From: Tipula vernalis
Taxonomy: Eukaryota; Arthropoda; Insecta; Diptera; Tipulidae
Assembly (NCBI GenBank): GCA_958295665.1
Contig: OY282558.1
Location: forward strand, 60,872,789-60,936,788
Direction of reading: 5' to 3'
Length of the DNA: 64,000 nt
Positions 13,013 to 23,064 of this stretch are shown piece by piece; position 1 is the first letter of the stretch, and every line of letters begins with the position of its first letter. The notes below the pieces were generated by a model that was given only the letters and a program-made list of their open reading frames with translations, ran no database searches and had not been told where the DNA came from. A program made the translations under genes and the position numbers.

Positions 13013-15898
13013 CGGGTATACACTCAAGTCTCTAGGTACGGGGACTCGTCCTACATGAATGTGTGTGAGTGAACGTGTGTGTGTGGGTGTGATTGTGTGT
13101 ATGAACCATTTATGCCATTTAGATAGAATTCATGTGTGAGCGCTTAAATCAAGTTTTCACAACAAAAACAATTTTCGCGTTTTCCTAGTCAGTCGTGCGT
13201 GAAATATCATCCACTTCACATCTTGAATATTACTTCTAAAATTTATAAGTCTTCATTTGTTATTTTATATTTTGTGAAACATCACAAATGCAATCATAGC
13301 GAAAACCGAAGGAAAATTTGAGCACCTTGTGGTCGGAAAATTGTTTTAAGTGGTAGAACTTTGGAGTATTTTCGAATAACGCCATGTCGCGAGGAGCAGA
13401 TACAAAGTTGTATAAATGTGAATTTTCGATTGTCCGATCCTCGATTTCCGACTAGTATCTGTGTGAATTGTCGAAGAATTCTAGATGAAAACTTACATCC
13501 AGAGAGCGCGGAGAACTCAAGCCGATCATTCAAAATCATGCCCAACTACGAAGATATTATTTTGCTGAAAAATACAAGGTACGGTGGTGAATCAAGTGTT
13601 GTTTCTTGTAAAGGTGACAAAAAAAGAAGGATAGGTGTACCAATAATATCACGTTCAAAAATAACATCTGAAAATGGCATGTATGCTCAAAAATCTCCTG
13701 AAGCAACTGAAACTAAAGTGATGCGTGCGCCGGTAGAAAAATCCGGTTCGACTTTTAAAATTTGTAATATTTGCTTCCAACGTACTGTTAGAGGCATCAG
13801 ACATGTGTGCTGCTCAAAAAGTAAGCCCGCTCGTAAGAGAGTTAATATTGAAAAGTTTGTTGAGGCTCTTCCTGCAACACAACAAGAACAGTTTTGTACG
13901 TCACTGATGTCCAAAAAAATGCAGGCCACCCATAATAAGACCATGGTGAAAATGAGTACGGGAGGACGCAAAAGCAGAGATCTGAACAAGCAAGGAATAA
14001 ACACCCAATTTTCATCTGATAATTTATTTGATTTTCAAGTTCAGTCAGATACTACTGGTAGACAGACGAAAAAATTATGCACTTTCATTAGAAAGAATAT
14101 CGGTCAAAAATCGGTTCCTAGCAATTATTTAGCAGAAGCGTCAAAAAAATCCAAGGCATTAGATGACGTTGAATTTCGAAGTCGATAAAAATATAAATAA
14201 ACAAGAAAGACCAGTAGTGTGGGCCGATGCCGAAGAAATATTAGAGTGTGTTTTAGTAAGAAGAAATTTAATTGGCAATTACGTTATTAAAGTTATGGCT
14301 GACGCCCGTCAAAGCTTCTTCAAGATTTGTATGACTATTCTTTCAGAAAATTATCTATGATGGTACTAAAACACAAAAATTAGACTCAAACAACAATGAA
14401 TGGAAGTTAACAGGAATTCATAAGTTGATAATGTTGGGTATCCTAATCAGTGAAACATATGATAACGTGAAAATTTTATTTGATTTGATTAGAATAAATT
14501 CTATTCCATTCAAATTCTTGTCAGATTTCAAGCTTCTTCTGCTAGTAAATGGTCAACAAACGGCTACATCAAGCTTTCCTTGCCCATATTGTTTCGTGCG
14601 TCTTAAAGATCTCAGGAGTCGAAAAGAACTAGATATTCGGAAATTAAACAATGAGCGTGAATTAGACTTAAGCGATGTTTCATACTCATTAGAGCAAGAT
14701 GTTTATAGACTGAAAACTTACGGAGATTTAGAATCAGACTATCAGAAATTTGTTTCACTTGGCAGTATTAAGAAACAGGCCTCAAGGAGTAATAGTACAA
14801 TAAATAAGCCGCTTTTTACCGAAGAATCGAGTATTTCTGTCTTGGAAAAGTGCGTTGTCCCAGAGCTTCACATTCTACAAGGGTTTGTAAATCACTTGTT
14901 CTGGGACGGGCTCGTACCTTTGCTAGGCAGGGATAAGGCCATATTATGGCCTCAGGGGCTTAAGTTGATATTCAAAAAAAGAAACCAGAAAAATTGTTCG
15001 ATAAAGAAATTAGTGGAGCAGTTGGTGGTGAATTAATCATAATACCCTACGTTTCTGCTTTCCAAGCAATGAACAAAATTGTAGAAGCTTGTTTCAGTAT
15101 CAGGAGAAATGAAGAAAATTTGTCAAAATATATAGATGAATTGAGAGAAGCGGTCCTGGCAACTGGAATAAGTGAGACCTTGAAGATTCACTTAGCGATT
15201 CGCTATATAGAAGAAAGCCTTAGTTTTCTAAGGGAAGGCCACGGATTCGGTCTCTGGTCCGAGCAAGCAGGCGAGTCAGTTCATCATGAATTTTTGAAAT
15301 TCTGGAATCGATGGAAGATCAACAATATTTTGGACCCACAATACTCCTAAAGATTGAGATCAGCAGTGGTAGAATTTTCCTCAAAACACATTTAATTCGT
15401 AAGAGGCTTCATTATATTATTCAATAATATAATGATCTTTGTACTAACTCCAATCTGTTACAGGACTAGGAAGCTGCTGTACCCTGTGAGGAAGATGAAT
15501 ATATATTTATACTCATTTCAAGTGTTTGAATAATTGAAATTGATGGTTACTTGCATTTGTGTTATATATATCCAAAACCAACAAAAATGTTTATACAAGC
15601 CGTCTCGTTCGCTCCTTACACAGATCCTATCAAAAAAATGTACACTATATTTATTATGAATATATCACCTATACTTATTTGTTTTGTGTATATATACTTT
15701 CTGATTTATTTATATGCATCACTAATACTAAGCCTTAACGTACTTTTTTTATATCTTAAGTGTTTGTACTGTTTGGCTTGTATAAACATTTTTGTTGGTT
15801 TTGATATATCTCATATGAATTATAACAATAAACTAATTTTACTCACACACATACATGTAGGACGAGTCCTCGTACCTAGAGACTTGAGTGTATACCCG
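13013..15898 (+). mobile_element. TTAA-target DNA transposon with 58-bp TIRs (Kolobok- or piggyBac-like by target site)
   Basis: Left end 13013-13070 and right end 15841-15898 are inverted repeats of 58 bases with two mismatches, starting CGGGTATACACTCAAGTCTC. Each end is flanked directly by TTAA (13009-13012 and 15899-15902), the target duplication used by piggyBac and Kolobok elements. The interior carries one protein-coding unit in the same orientation, split into several frames. The protein lacks the piggyBac hallmark motifs, so Kolobok or an unclassified TTAA superfamily is more likely. Near-identical TIRs suggest a fairly recent insertion, although the coding region is already shifted. 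Confidence 0.85.
13361..15350 (+). pseudogene. Transposon protein with Cys clusters, frameshifted
   Basis: Four overlapping frames read as one protein in order: 13361-14188, 14163-14360, about 14338-15036 and 14994-15350, giving three frameshifts. The first part has paired cysteines (FPTSICVNCRRIL, then FKICNICFQRTV and RHVCC), suggesting zinc binding. The third has DFKLLLLVNGQQ followed by SSFPCPYCFV, another CxxC. Later segments contain VVPELHILQGFVNHLFWDGL and an acidic, Trp-containing C-terminus. The frame starts at a TTG rather than ATG, so the true N-terminus is probably upstream or lost. The layout resembles an uncharacterised protein family seen in arthropod transposons, but I cannot name it or assign catalytic residues. 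Its position between matched TIRs makes it the probable transposase. Confidence 0.65.
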
Positions 15899-15902
15899 TT
15901 AA

Positions 15903-16580
15903 TGTCACTCCCGGACATGCACACGGGGGGGGGGGGTGATTTTCGAAGTTCTCAAGGTCCAAGGAACATAATTTGTCATTGCCCGGGCGGGTCATGGTGG
16001 CCAAACTTTACTGCCTTTCCAGACCACTGTGAACGGGTTCTTTGAGGCAACAACGAAATTCTAGGCAAACTACCAAATGAAGAGGACGACTCTTAATCAC
16101 TGTAAACGTGCAATACGAATTAGACTCAAAATGGAGACACATCAACATCTAATTATTATTTTATATAAAATAGTAATTTTGGAAAAATATTTTGCCGCAC
16201 TATGACGCGTGCGGCAAAGTAAAAATATGGATGTGTTACGCGTTTTGCAAATTAGAAACTGTTGTATATAACAAGAATGCAAAGTACTACTTTGTCGCAC
16301 GATGCAGTGTGAAAGCAGAGCAAAAATGTCTACTTCTTGTTTTGATTATACGTAATACAAATAAATTTTGCGAAGGTCAAAATTTTTATTTTATTGAAGG
16401 TGGATTAATTACTCGTCGTAACTTATGGAAAACCACACACTTTAATATGATAACAGGAATATTTTACATTTTATCTTTACATTGTTTTTGGATTCGATAC
16501 AAACCAAAAAGCACGTCGTCGTACCTCGATAAATTATACAATGCACACTAACAACAAATTACAAATATTATTATTTTTAT
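15903..16580. other. G-run and short unassigned frame, no firm gene
   Basis: Just outside the transposon is a run of 12 G (15925-15936) and a locally GC-rich patch to about 16050, unlike its surroundings. A 119-codon + frame lies at 16192-16551; its product is rich in Tyr, Phe, Lys and Asn, has no recognised motif, and has no supporting context. I see nothing else here. Confidence 0.35.
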
Positions 16581-16581
16581 G

Positions 16582-16607
16582 ATTCGCGATTAAAAATTAT
16601 CGCGAAT
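16582..16607. repeat. Short perfect hairpin ATTCGCGAT / ATCGCGAAT
   Basis: Nine-base arms ATTCGCGAT and ATCGCGAAT are separated by 8 A/T bases. The CG-rich stem stands out against very AT-rich flanks. No function is implied by context; it lies in probable intron of the host gene. Confidence 0.4.
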
Positions 16608-18529
16608 TTTTATTTTTTTATTGTTTTTGTGTATTGTTTCCTATCAACATACATACAAAACAAATGCCATAAATCATTTATTGTCTTAAACCAGTAGTTT
16701 CGTAAAGATAGACAAATATTGAATGATGAATTTGAACTGATGGGTTCAAGGTACATGCCAATTTTACTAATAATATGCGATGACTTCATGAATCATTGAC
16801 TGTTTGTTTGCTTGTGCTACTGGTAATCTAGTCGATCGATTAAATATGCTGTCGTCTTACATTTTTCTAGTATTATGGTACGTACGAATAAGTACATTAA
16901 TTTATGTGCATATATATGTATGTACAATGTTGTGATAATTGGATAATTACTTATGTGAATTTTGATTGACAAGTAAATTAATGTAAATTGCAATTAATTT
17001 GAATATGTACGTAGTACTTACTACTTATATAATGGATGGCATGAAGGTTTGTATATCCGGTAGATATTAAAAATAGCGCGCTTTGTGAATAAGGTGAGCG
17101 AACTGATTTTTTTTTCATCGCGAACATACATTTAGATAAATGGCCACGATATCGTAAAATAGATAAAAAAAAAAAACAACAAAACTAAACAAAATTCTAT
17201 ATATTGAATGAAAAACACGTGATATACTAAATTAAAATAAATAAAAAAAAAAAAAATCGTCTAGACAAAAATAGATTTTTATTTTTAAATAAATAAATAA
17301 ATAAAAATTTAATTAAATTAAATAATGAATGTTAATTAATGATGCATTTTGTTTTGATTGGAAAAATTTTCAATTTTTTTTGTTGTTGCTGTATATTATG
17401 TCTATGAGTAAATATTTTGTATAAAGTTCCGACTAAGACTCATCATGTATGTATGTACATATATATATATATATATATATATTGATAAGGGCAAGCGTGT
17501 GGTGTCTGAATTGCAGTGTCTGATATGATGTAGATGAGTAGTATAATTTGTAATTTATGGCTATTTTAAAGTCCACATTGCTCATGGCAAAATAATCGTG
17601 CGGCCCCAGCTCAACGACGGTCAGGAGAGGTCTATATTGTATTGGAACTCGGGGTCCAACACTTATATTCACTACGAAACAATCTACGACAGTCTCTCAT
17701 ATTTTAATCCGACATGAGATTGGTAGTCTAAACATAATTAGTCTGGCTATTTTTTCCGCGTCACAGTACAACGCAGTGTATTTGTTATTAATTCCGAGAT
17801 GCATACATTTTCAAAGACTAAATAAATATTAATTAATTGCAAACAACGTGTGACTTCAATAATAAATTATAATAACAATTGTTACTCATTGCTCGCGCAA
17901 AAATAATAAACAACAATAAAACTATTTTTAATTAATTTTTTTTTGTTTGTTATTGTTCCTATTATTAATTGGCAATTAACGATATATGCCTATAGTCCCT
18001 TTTATATAATACATATTATATTTAGGTGCACAAATAGCGCATTTATTCACCTTGAAAATTACTATGTGCGATACCACAGGCAGAGAGAGCTTTGTAACGT
18101 ATTATGTAAACGAATTCATGTCTGTCTGACTTTCAAAAATGTCTGCGCGCCTCGTTTATTTCATAATTTGTAAGGTTACGTTTTATAATTTTATTTTTTT
18201 TTTGTAAGTCGATCTATTGTTCTTGGTTAGCGAACCAAACACACAAAACTAAACAATGACGACGACGATATATAGAATAAGAAATCTAAAACATAATTAG
18301 GTCAAAAGTATATAACTCTTAAAATATGCGTTGATGTATTACATGTTAAAAGCGTCTAGTCATTTTGTTTTTGTTCTTGGTCACGATTCAAGAAACATCA
18401 CATTCACACATTTTTTTTTTGTATTAATCGATCGTGATCGTTTTCTTTTTGTTGCTTCTTCTTTGTTAGGATTTGGTGCATGATCTTTATAATCAACGAT
18501 TTTGTAATTTTGGAATATGAAAATACATT
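16608..18529. other. Probable intron of the host gene, non-coding
   Basis: AT-rich sequence with a TATG/AT microsatellite (about 17443-17481) and several homopolymers, leading into the splice acceptor at 18559. Short open frames on both strands (17433-17672 minus, 17943-18173 plus) have no recognisable product. Calling it intron is inference from the acceptor that follows. Confidence 0.5.
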
Positions 18530-18559
18530 TCCCCCTTTTTTTTTTTAATATCATTTCAG
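18530..18559 (+). promoter_or_regulatory. 3' splice site (polypyrimidine tract and AG)
   Basis: A C5T12-type pyrimidine tract is followed by AATATCATTTCAG ending at 18559. The sequence after it is open in the frame of the downstream exon without a stop, whereas upstream it is not coding. This sets the exon start at 18560, with the codon beginning at the first exon base (phase 0). Confidence 0.75.
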
Positions 18560-20500
18560 GCGCCCATCGATGAACCTCACATTCAAATCACTTGTAAAAC
18601 AGAGCCAATAGACATTCCTGCCAAAAAGTCAAAACGTGTCGATGATGCCACCTCGTACCTTATCGATTACCATCATCAGTATCAAGCATTAATGTATGCC
18701 CAATATCGACAGCAGCAAATATCAGCATTTCGTCCATGGGCCCAAACTGCAGCAACAATAACACAACAAGCAGCGGCAGCGGCGAGTGGTGGTCAATCAC
18801 TGAAACATTTGACACATATACCTTACGCAGGTATACCGTATTTAAGTCAAGAACCACCGGTGCTACAACATCCCGAACGTGTTGTTCCACTATCCGATTG
18901 TGAACGTTTCGAACGTAGTTACCAGCCAAATGTTGCGTTAGCACCGCGAAAACCAAATCACATTTCGGTGAAAGAGCGAGATAAAGATCGGGGAACAAAT
19001 ACGATTAATAACACCAACAATACAATTAATAATAATAATAATAACAGTAATATAAATAATAATACAAATCGAGTTATTCAAATGACCGATATACAAATAA
19101 AACAAGAACGTCCAAGTACACCAACGCCACCAGCGACATTACAACCATCGATATCGATAACAGCACTACATCAAACTGCGTCGAATGCAATCAATTCACC
19201 GATTGAATTACGAATTTCATCATCGCCGAACACGAATCCGAATACTACAAATGGACCCGATCATTCATTAACCAACGGATCAACATCAATTGTGCCACAA
19301 CCATCATTTAGCCCGGAAACGCTATCCGGTTCAAATGAAATAACGTCATCAACATCACCCGTCCTAATTAATATAAAGACGGATGTAGACTGTGCACGAT
19401 CGCCAGTTCCAATTGAATTGCATCAAACGAAAATTGAGCTGCGATCGCCAACAATTCATCATCATCATCATCACAACCATCAGCATCACAATTCGATTAT
19501 ACTGAAAAATGCTAATAACGGTAATAATACTATAAGGGCGAACACAATATCTGGTAATTCTGAATTTGAACTATCAACCGATACGGACGATGATAGTTTA
19601 AACGGTGAACCGGATAGTAGTAACACAAATTTGCCATTAGAAATTGCATCTGATATTATGAAAAATTGTCGGCCCGATGAGCGTGAAAAAATTATCCATC
19701 TAATACGATGTTTGCTGCAAGAAAATTCACAACTACGACATTTTGTCATCGACAATCAAAATGAATTAAGGCGCCGGGATGAGCAAATAAACGAGCTGTT
19801 GCAACAGCAACATGATTTAGAAGAGCAAATAAGACGAAGCGCTGCCGCTAGCCTGATGGTACAACAAATTTCATCGCCAAACCTTGAGACGACGACGGGT
19901 AGTGTGATTCAAGCTAAAATAGAAAATATTGGCACGCTCAGTCAAATGGATCAAACGGCGACAACGATTACGCGATGTCTATCGCCCCGGAAACCAATTC
20001 GTCTCAATCATCAGACCGAGGTTATAATGAAACCATTAAAAAAATTATTACGGCGCAGTCCAATCGATGAAATGAATGCATCATCTGCCGGTGTTGTTGT
20101 CATAAAAAAGAATGACATGTGTAACAATCGAATAGGTGTGGTGGTGAGTGGAAGTGAAACAACAAAACTTTCAATTTCCTCTCAGTCACCGTTATTATCA
20201 TCGACGGGAGGCGGCAACAACGGATCATCAACAGCATTATCATCAACATCGTCCACGACATCATCGTTATCATCACCGACCGCGTCCGAAAGTAATATTA
20301 ATCTAAATAATAGTAACACTAGTATTACACGAATTTGTAGTAACAACATTAATAATATTAATAATAATAGTTCCGTAAGTAAAACCGATGATTGTAATAG
20401 TAATAATAATAATAGTTGTAGTAATAAAAATAATCTTAAAGACAATGATCATGATCATAATGATTGTGATCGTAATAATACCAGTCCAGATAGTGGTTAA
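18560..20500 (+). CDS. Terminal exon of a nuclear, low-complexity coiled-coil protein
   Basis: The exon encodes 646 residues to a TAA-type end after SPDSG. It starts at a splice acceptor, so the N-terminus lies in earlier exons; the first Met (18692) is internal. Visible parts in order: a basic stretch AKKSKR near residues 20-26 that could be a nuclear localisation signal; Gln- and Ala-rich runs; an Asn/Thr-rich tract near 140-170; a sumoylation-type IKQE near 180; Ser/Thr/Pro-rich sequence; a His run near 300-310; a predicted coiled coil about 370-432 (REKIIHLIRCLLQEN, then ELRRRDEQINELLQQQ); and a Ser/Asn-rich tail. This is the style of insect transcription regulators. No DNA-binding domain is in this exon. 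I considered the fly factor apontic, whose C-terminal region is also rich in low-complexity and zipper-like sequence, but have no firm basis for it. Confidence 0.8.
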   Translation, partial: APIDEPHIQITCKTEPIDIPAKKSKRVDDATSYLIDYHHQYQALMYAQYRQQQISAFRPWAQTAATITQQAAAAASGGQSLKHLTHIPYAGIPYLSQEPPVLQHPERVVPLSDCERFERSYQPNVALAPRKPNHISVKERDKDRGTNTINNTNNTINNNNNNSNINNNTNRVIQMTDIQIKQERPSTPTPPATLQPSISITALHQTASNAINSPIELRISSSPNTNPNTTNGPDHSLTNGSTSIVPQPSFSPETLSGSNEITSSTSPVLINIKTDVDCARSPVPIELHQTKIELRSPTIHHHHHHNHQHHNSIILKNANNGNNTIRANTISGNSEFELSTDTDDDSLNGEPDSSNTNLPLEIASDIMKNCRPDEREKIIHLIRCLLQENSQLRHFVIDNQNELRRRDEQINELLQQQHDLEEQIRRSAAASLMVQQISSPNLETTTGSVIQAKIENIGTLSQMDQTATTITRCLSPRKPIRLNHQTEVIMKPLKKLLRRSPIDEMNASSAGVVVIKKNDMCNNRIGVVVSGSETTKLSISSQSPLLSSTGGGNNGSSTALSSTSSTTSSLSSPTASESNINLNNSNTSITRICSNNINNINNNSSVSKTDDCNSNNNNSCSNKNNLKDNDHDHNDCDRNNTSPDSG

Positions 20501-22200
20501 TCAAAAAAAAAAGCAAAACAATTTAAAAGGAACACATAAAATTACCGTTACTTACTCTCATTAGCGCCGCCATTTTGTTCAGAACTCTACATTATATATA
20601 TATAAAAACACAAAATGGTTGACACAAAAACGTAAAATTATTTTTAAATTCCCACCAAAATATATAAATTAATATTACTATAATTATTTTTAAAATAAAT
20701 GTTCGAGTTTTACTTTTTTTTTTCTTCTTCGTTTTTTTGGGAATTTCACCATTTTCAATTTATATAAAAAAAAAAAAAAAAAATACATATATGTATTTAT
20801 ATATATAAAAGAATATTAAAATTATTAAATTATTAAAAAAAAAAATGCAAAAATTAAAAAAAAAAAAAATGTCGTCGTCACCAAGTGACAAAAACTTATA
20901 TTATAAAATATTTAAATTTAACAAAAAACTACTTTTTATTTGTAACAAATAAAAAAGATACAAAATAAAACAAAAAAAACATTAAAAATTTTATTTTCAA
21001 TTAAATTGAATTAAAATTTATTATTAAATAGCTAAAATAAAATTTAATTTGAGTTGAAAAAATTTCGTGTAAAAAATATAAATAAAAAGTTATACCATAT
21101 AAAATCAAAATGAAAGATGAAATGGGGTTGCCATATTTAAATATAATATTATTATTGTGTAGTGAATACTAGAATCCTGCTAAACATTATATTACATTTG
21201 CCAGTCAGACATTTTGTTTTGTTTGTTTCGTTTTTGTTTCATCTCCGATTTTTGTTTTTTTTTTTTTTGTTTGTTATTTTATTAAAAATTCAAGTGAAAC
21301 GAGAGATATAAAAAAATTACTTTTATGTTATAATAAAAGTTGTATTACTGCTTATATATAATAATTAAAACAAAAAAATATTTATATAATAGTATTTTAT
21401 AAGTTATATAAAAATAAATAAATGACAAATTCACGCCGCTCTATATTATCGACGCGCAGACATTTTGTTTTTTGTTGTGCGCGCGCGGGCGTTTTAAAAT
21501 CAATTTCTCAATTCAAATTAAATTTTATTGCAAAAAAATTTTATAAATAAAAACAAAACAATATTTTATTATTATTATTATTATTAATTATTAAATTATT
21601 TATTTTTTATTATTATTTTTTTTTTTTGTGGTCAGTCGATTTTTTTTTTGAGTATGTATTTATTTTTACTTTTTATTTGTTAAATTTTAATTTTATTTTG
21701 TCATTCAGTGATTAAAAACAAAAACAAAAAAAAAAATCAAGATAAAAACAGTTTTGTTAAAAAAAAAAGAAAAAAATACATTTAAAATTAATAATTGTTT
21801 TAAAAATTAAAATTTAATAAAACTTTAAAAATAAATAAATAAAAATATTCAATGAGAACTTTTATGAAAGTGATAATAGTTTATTATTATGATTATGATT
21901 ATTAAAAAAAAAAAAAAAAAAAAATTTAAAAATTTAAAAAAAAAAATCAAAATAAAATAAATTTCATTAAAAATCAAATAGAGAAATTAAAAAAAAAAAA
22001 AACTTTTTTTTTATTTTTTGTTGTGCGCTTTTTTGTTTGGTTTATATAGTTTTTTTTTTGTTTGTTAAGTTTGTTCATTTTCCGTATTGTTTTGGTACAA
22101 ATGCGGCGTTGCAATCGATCGGATGCTGATTATTAAAAATGTATTACACTCAATTATATTAAGCAGTCTACAGGTAAAATTTTTTAATTTAATTTTTTCG
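20501..22200 (+). other. Probable 3' UTR of the host gene
   Basis: About 1.7 kb of extremely A/T-rich sequence after the stop codon, with many AATAAA matches (for example near 20694, 20949 and 21834) so the real poly(A) site cannot be chosen by eye. Three copies of CATTTTGTT occur near 20571, 21210 and 21460, the last followed by an alternating GC run. No open frame of note. The downstream boundary is inferred from the first non-A/T-rich sequence. Confidence 0.5.
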
Positions 22201-22851
22201 TTTTTTTTTAAACATATGTAATGTACAGTAAAGTTTATAGGAGAATTGAGTAAATATTTAAGTTTTTATAAAAATTAGCAAAATTTGAATAGACCACTAT
22301 GAATAATTTAGAGGATCTCCTAAATCCATTTAAGTCCTAGTTGCTTACTCTTTGGTTGGTGGTTTTTTCTTGAATTTAAACAATTATAAATTCCCGCTTG
22401 TTGCGAAATTCTGAGAATTGTGGCGGCACTCGATTACGTTTGAAATGCATGGGCTTAGTTCGTGTATGGGTAAGTAAAGGTAGGTGTGTTAAATCATTAT
22501 TTGCCATTTTGTAATGAAAAGGCAACGTATGTAGATCTTTAGTTTTCCCTATAGTTATTAAATTTCGTTTTCAGTCATTTAGTTAGAACAGTGTTTAAAA
22601 TTTGGGTATCTAAATTACTCGAGCTTCAAAGTGCTCGGGTAGTTGATAAATCTCACCCTAATGTTCGAGTCGTAAATTCGAACGAGTGAGATATATACAA
22701 TAGATTAACTACTTCTATTGATTTGAAGTAGTTAGTCAGTGTTTTATATTGTTGATCGTTTTAATAAAAGTGCTCTTTTATATTTTATACTTTTTTGTTT
22801 TATTTAATTCTTTATTGACATCCTTTTTAGTCGCTTATCTCTAATTCACTG
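22201..22851. other. Intergenic, with a local hairpin
   Basis: No gene seen. A perfect 9-base inverted repeat, AACTACTTC (22707-22715) and GAAGTAGTT (22725-22733), lies just left of Gypsy A. A CTCGGGTAGTTGATAAATCTCACC-type segment at about 22638 resembles, weakly, the GTAGTCGAG blocks found elsewhere in the window. Confidence 0.4.
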
Positions 22852-22942
22852 ACTTATCAATATCATATCTGTTATACATTATATTTTGAGAATTCACATC
22901 ACCTATTTGTTATGTGTATAACAGATATTTTGTTATACAACA
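22852..22942 (-). repeat. Gypsy A 3' LTR (91 bp)
   Basis: Identical to the copy at 27119-27209. It contains a 13-base inverted repeat, ATATCTGTTATAC and GTATAACAGATAT, which would let the LTR RNA fold. It is much shorter than usual for Gypsy elements. Confidence 0.85.
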
Positions 22943-23064
22943 TCTCCCCTTTTAAATTATTAACAATGAATTTCATTTTATTTCTTATTCTAAAGTTGAG
23001 ACACATTTTTTATAATCCTTTACAATAATGTATCTCTTAAATCTAAATAATTACGTATAATATT

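Noticed and set aside
15551..16045. 164-codon + frame spanning the transposon right end
   Set aside because: It runs through the terminal inverted repeat and the G run; hydrophobic A/T-codon composition and no motif.
16192..16551. 119-codon + frame
   Set aside because: No recognised motif, A/T-driven composition and no supporting context; kept only as a note.
19486..19755. Minus-strand open frame inside the host exon
   Set aside because: Shadow frame of the low-complexity + exon; the same holds for 18660-18998 and 20182-20445.
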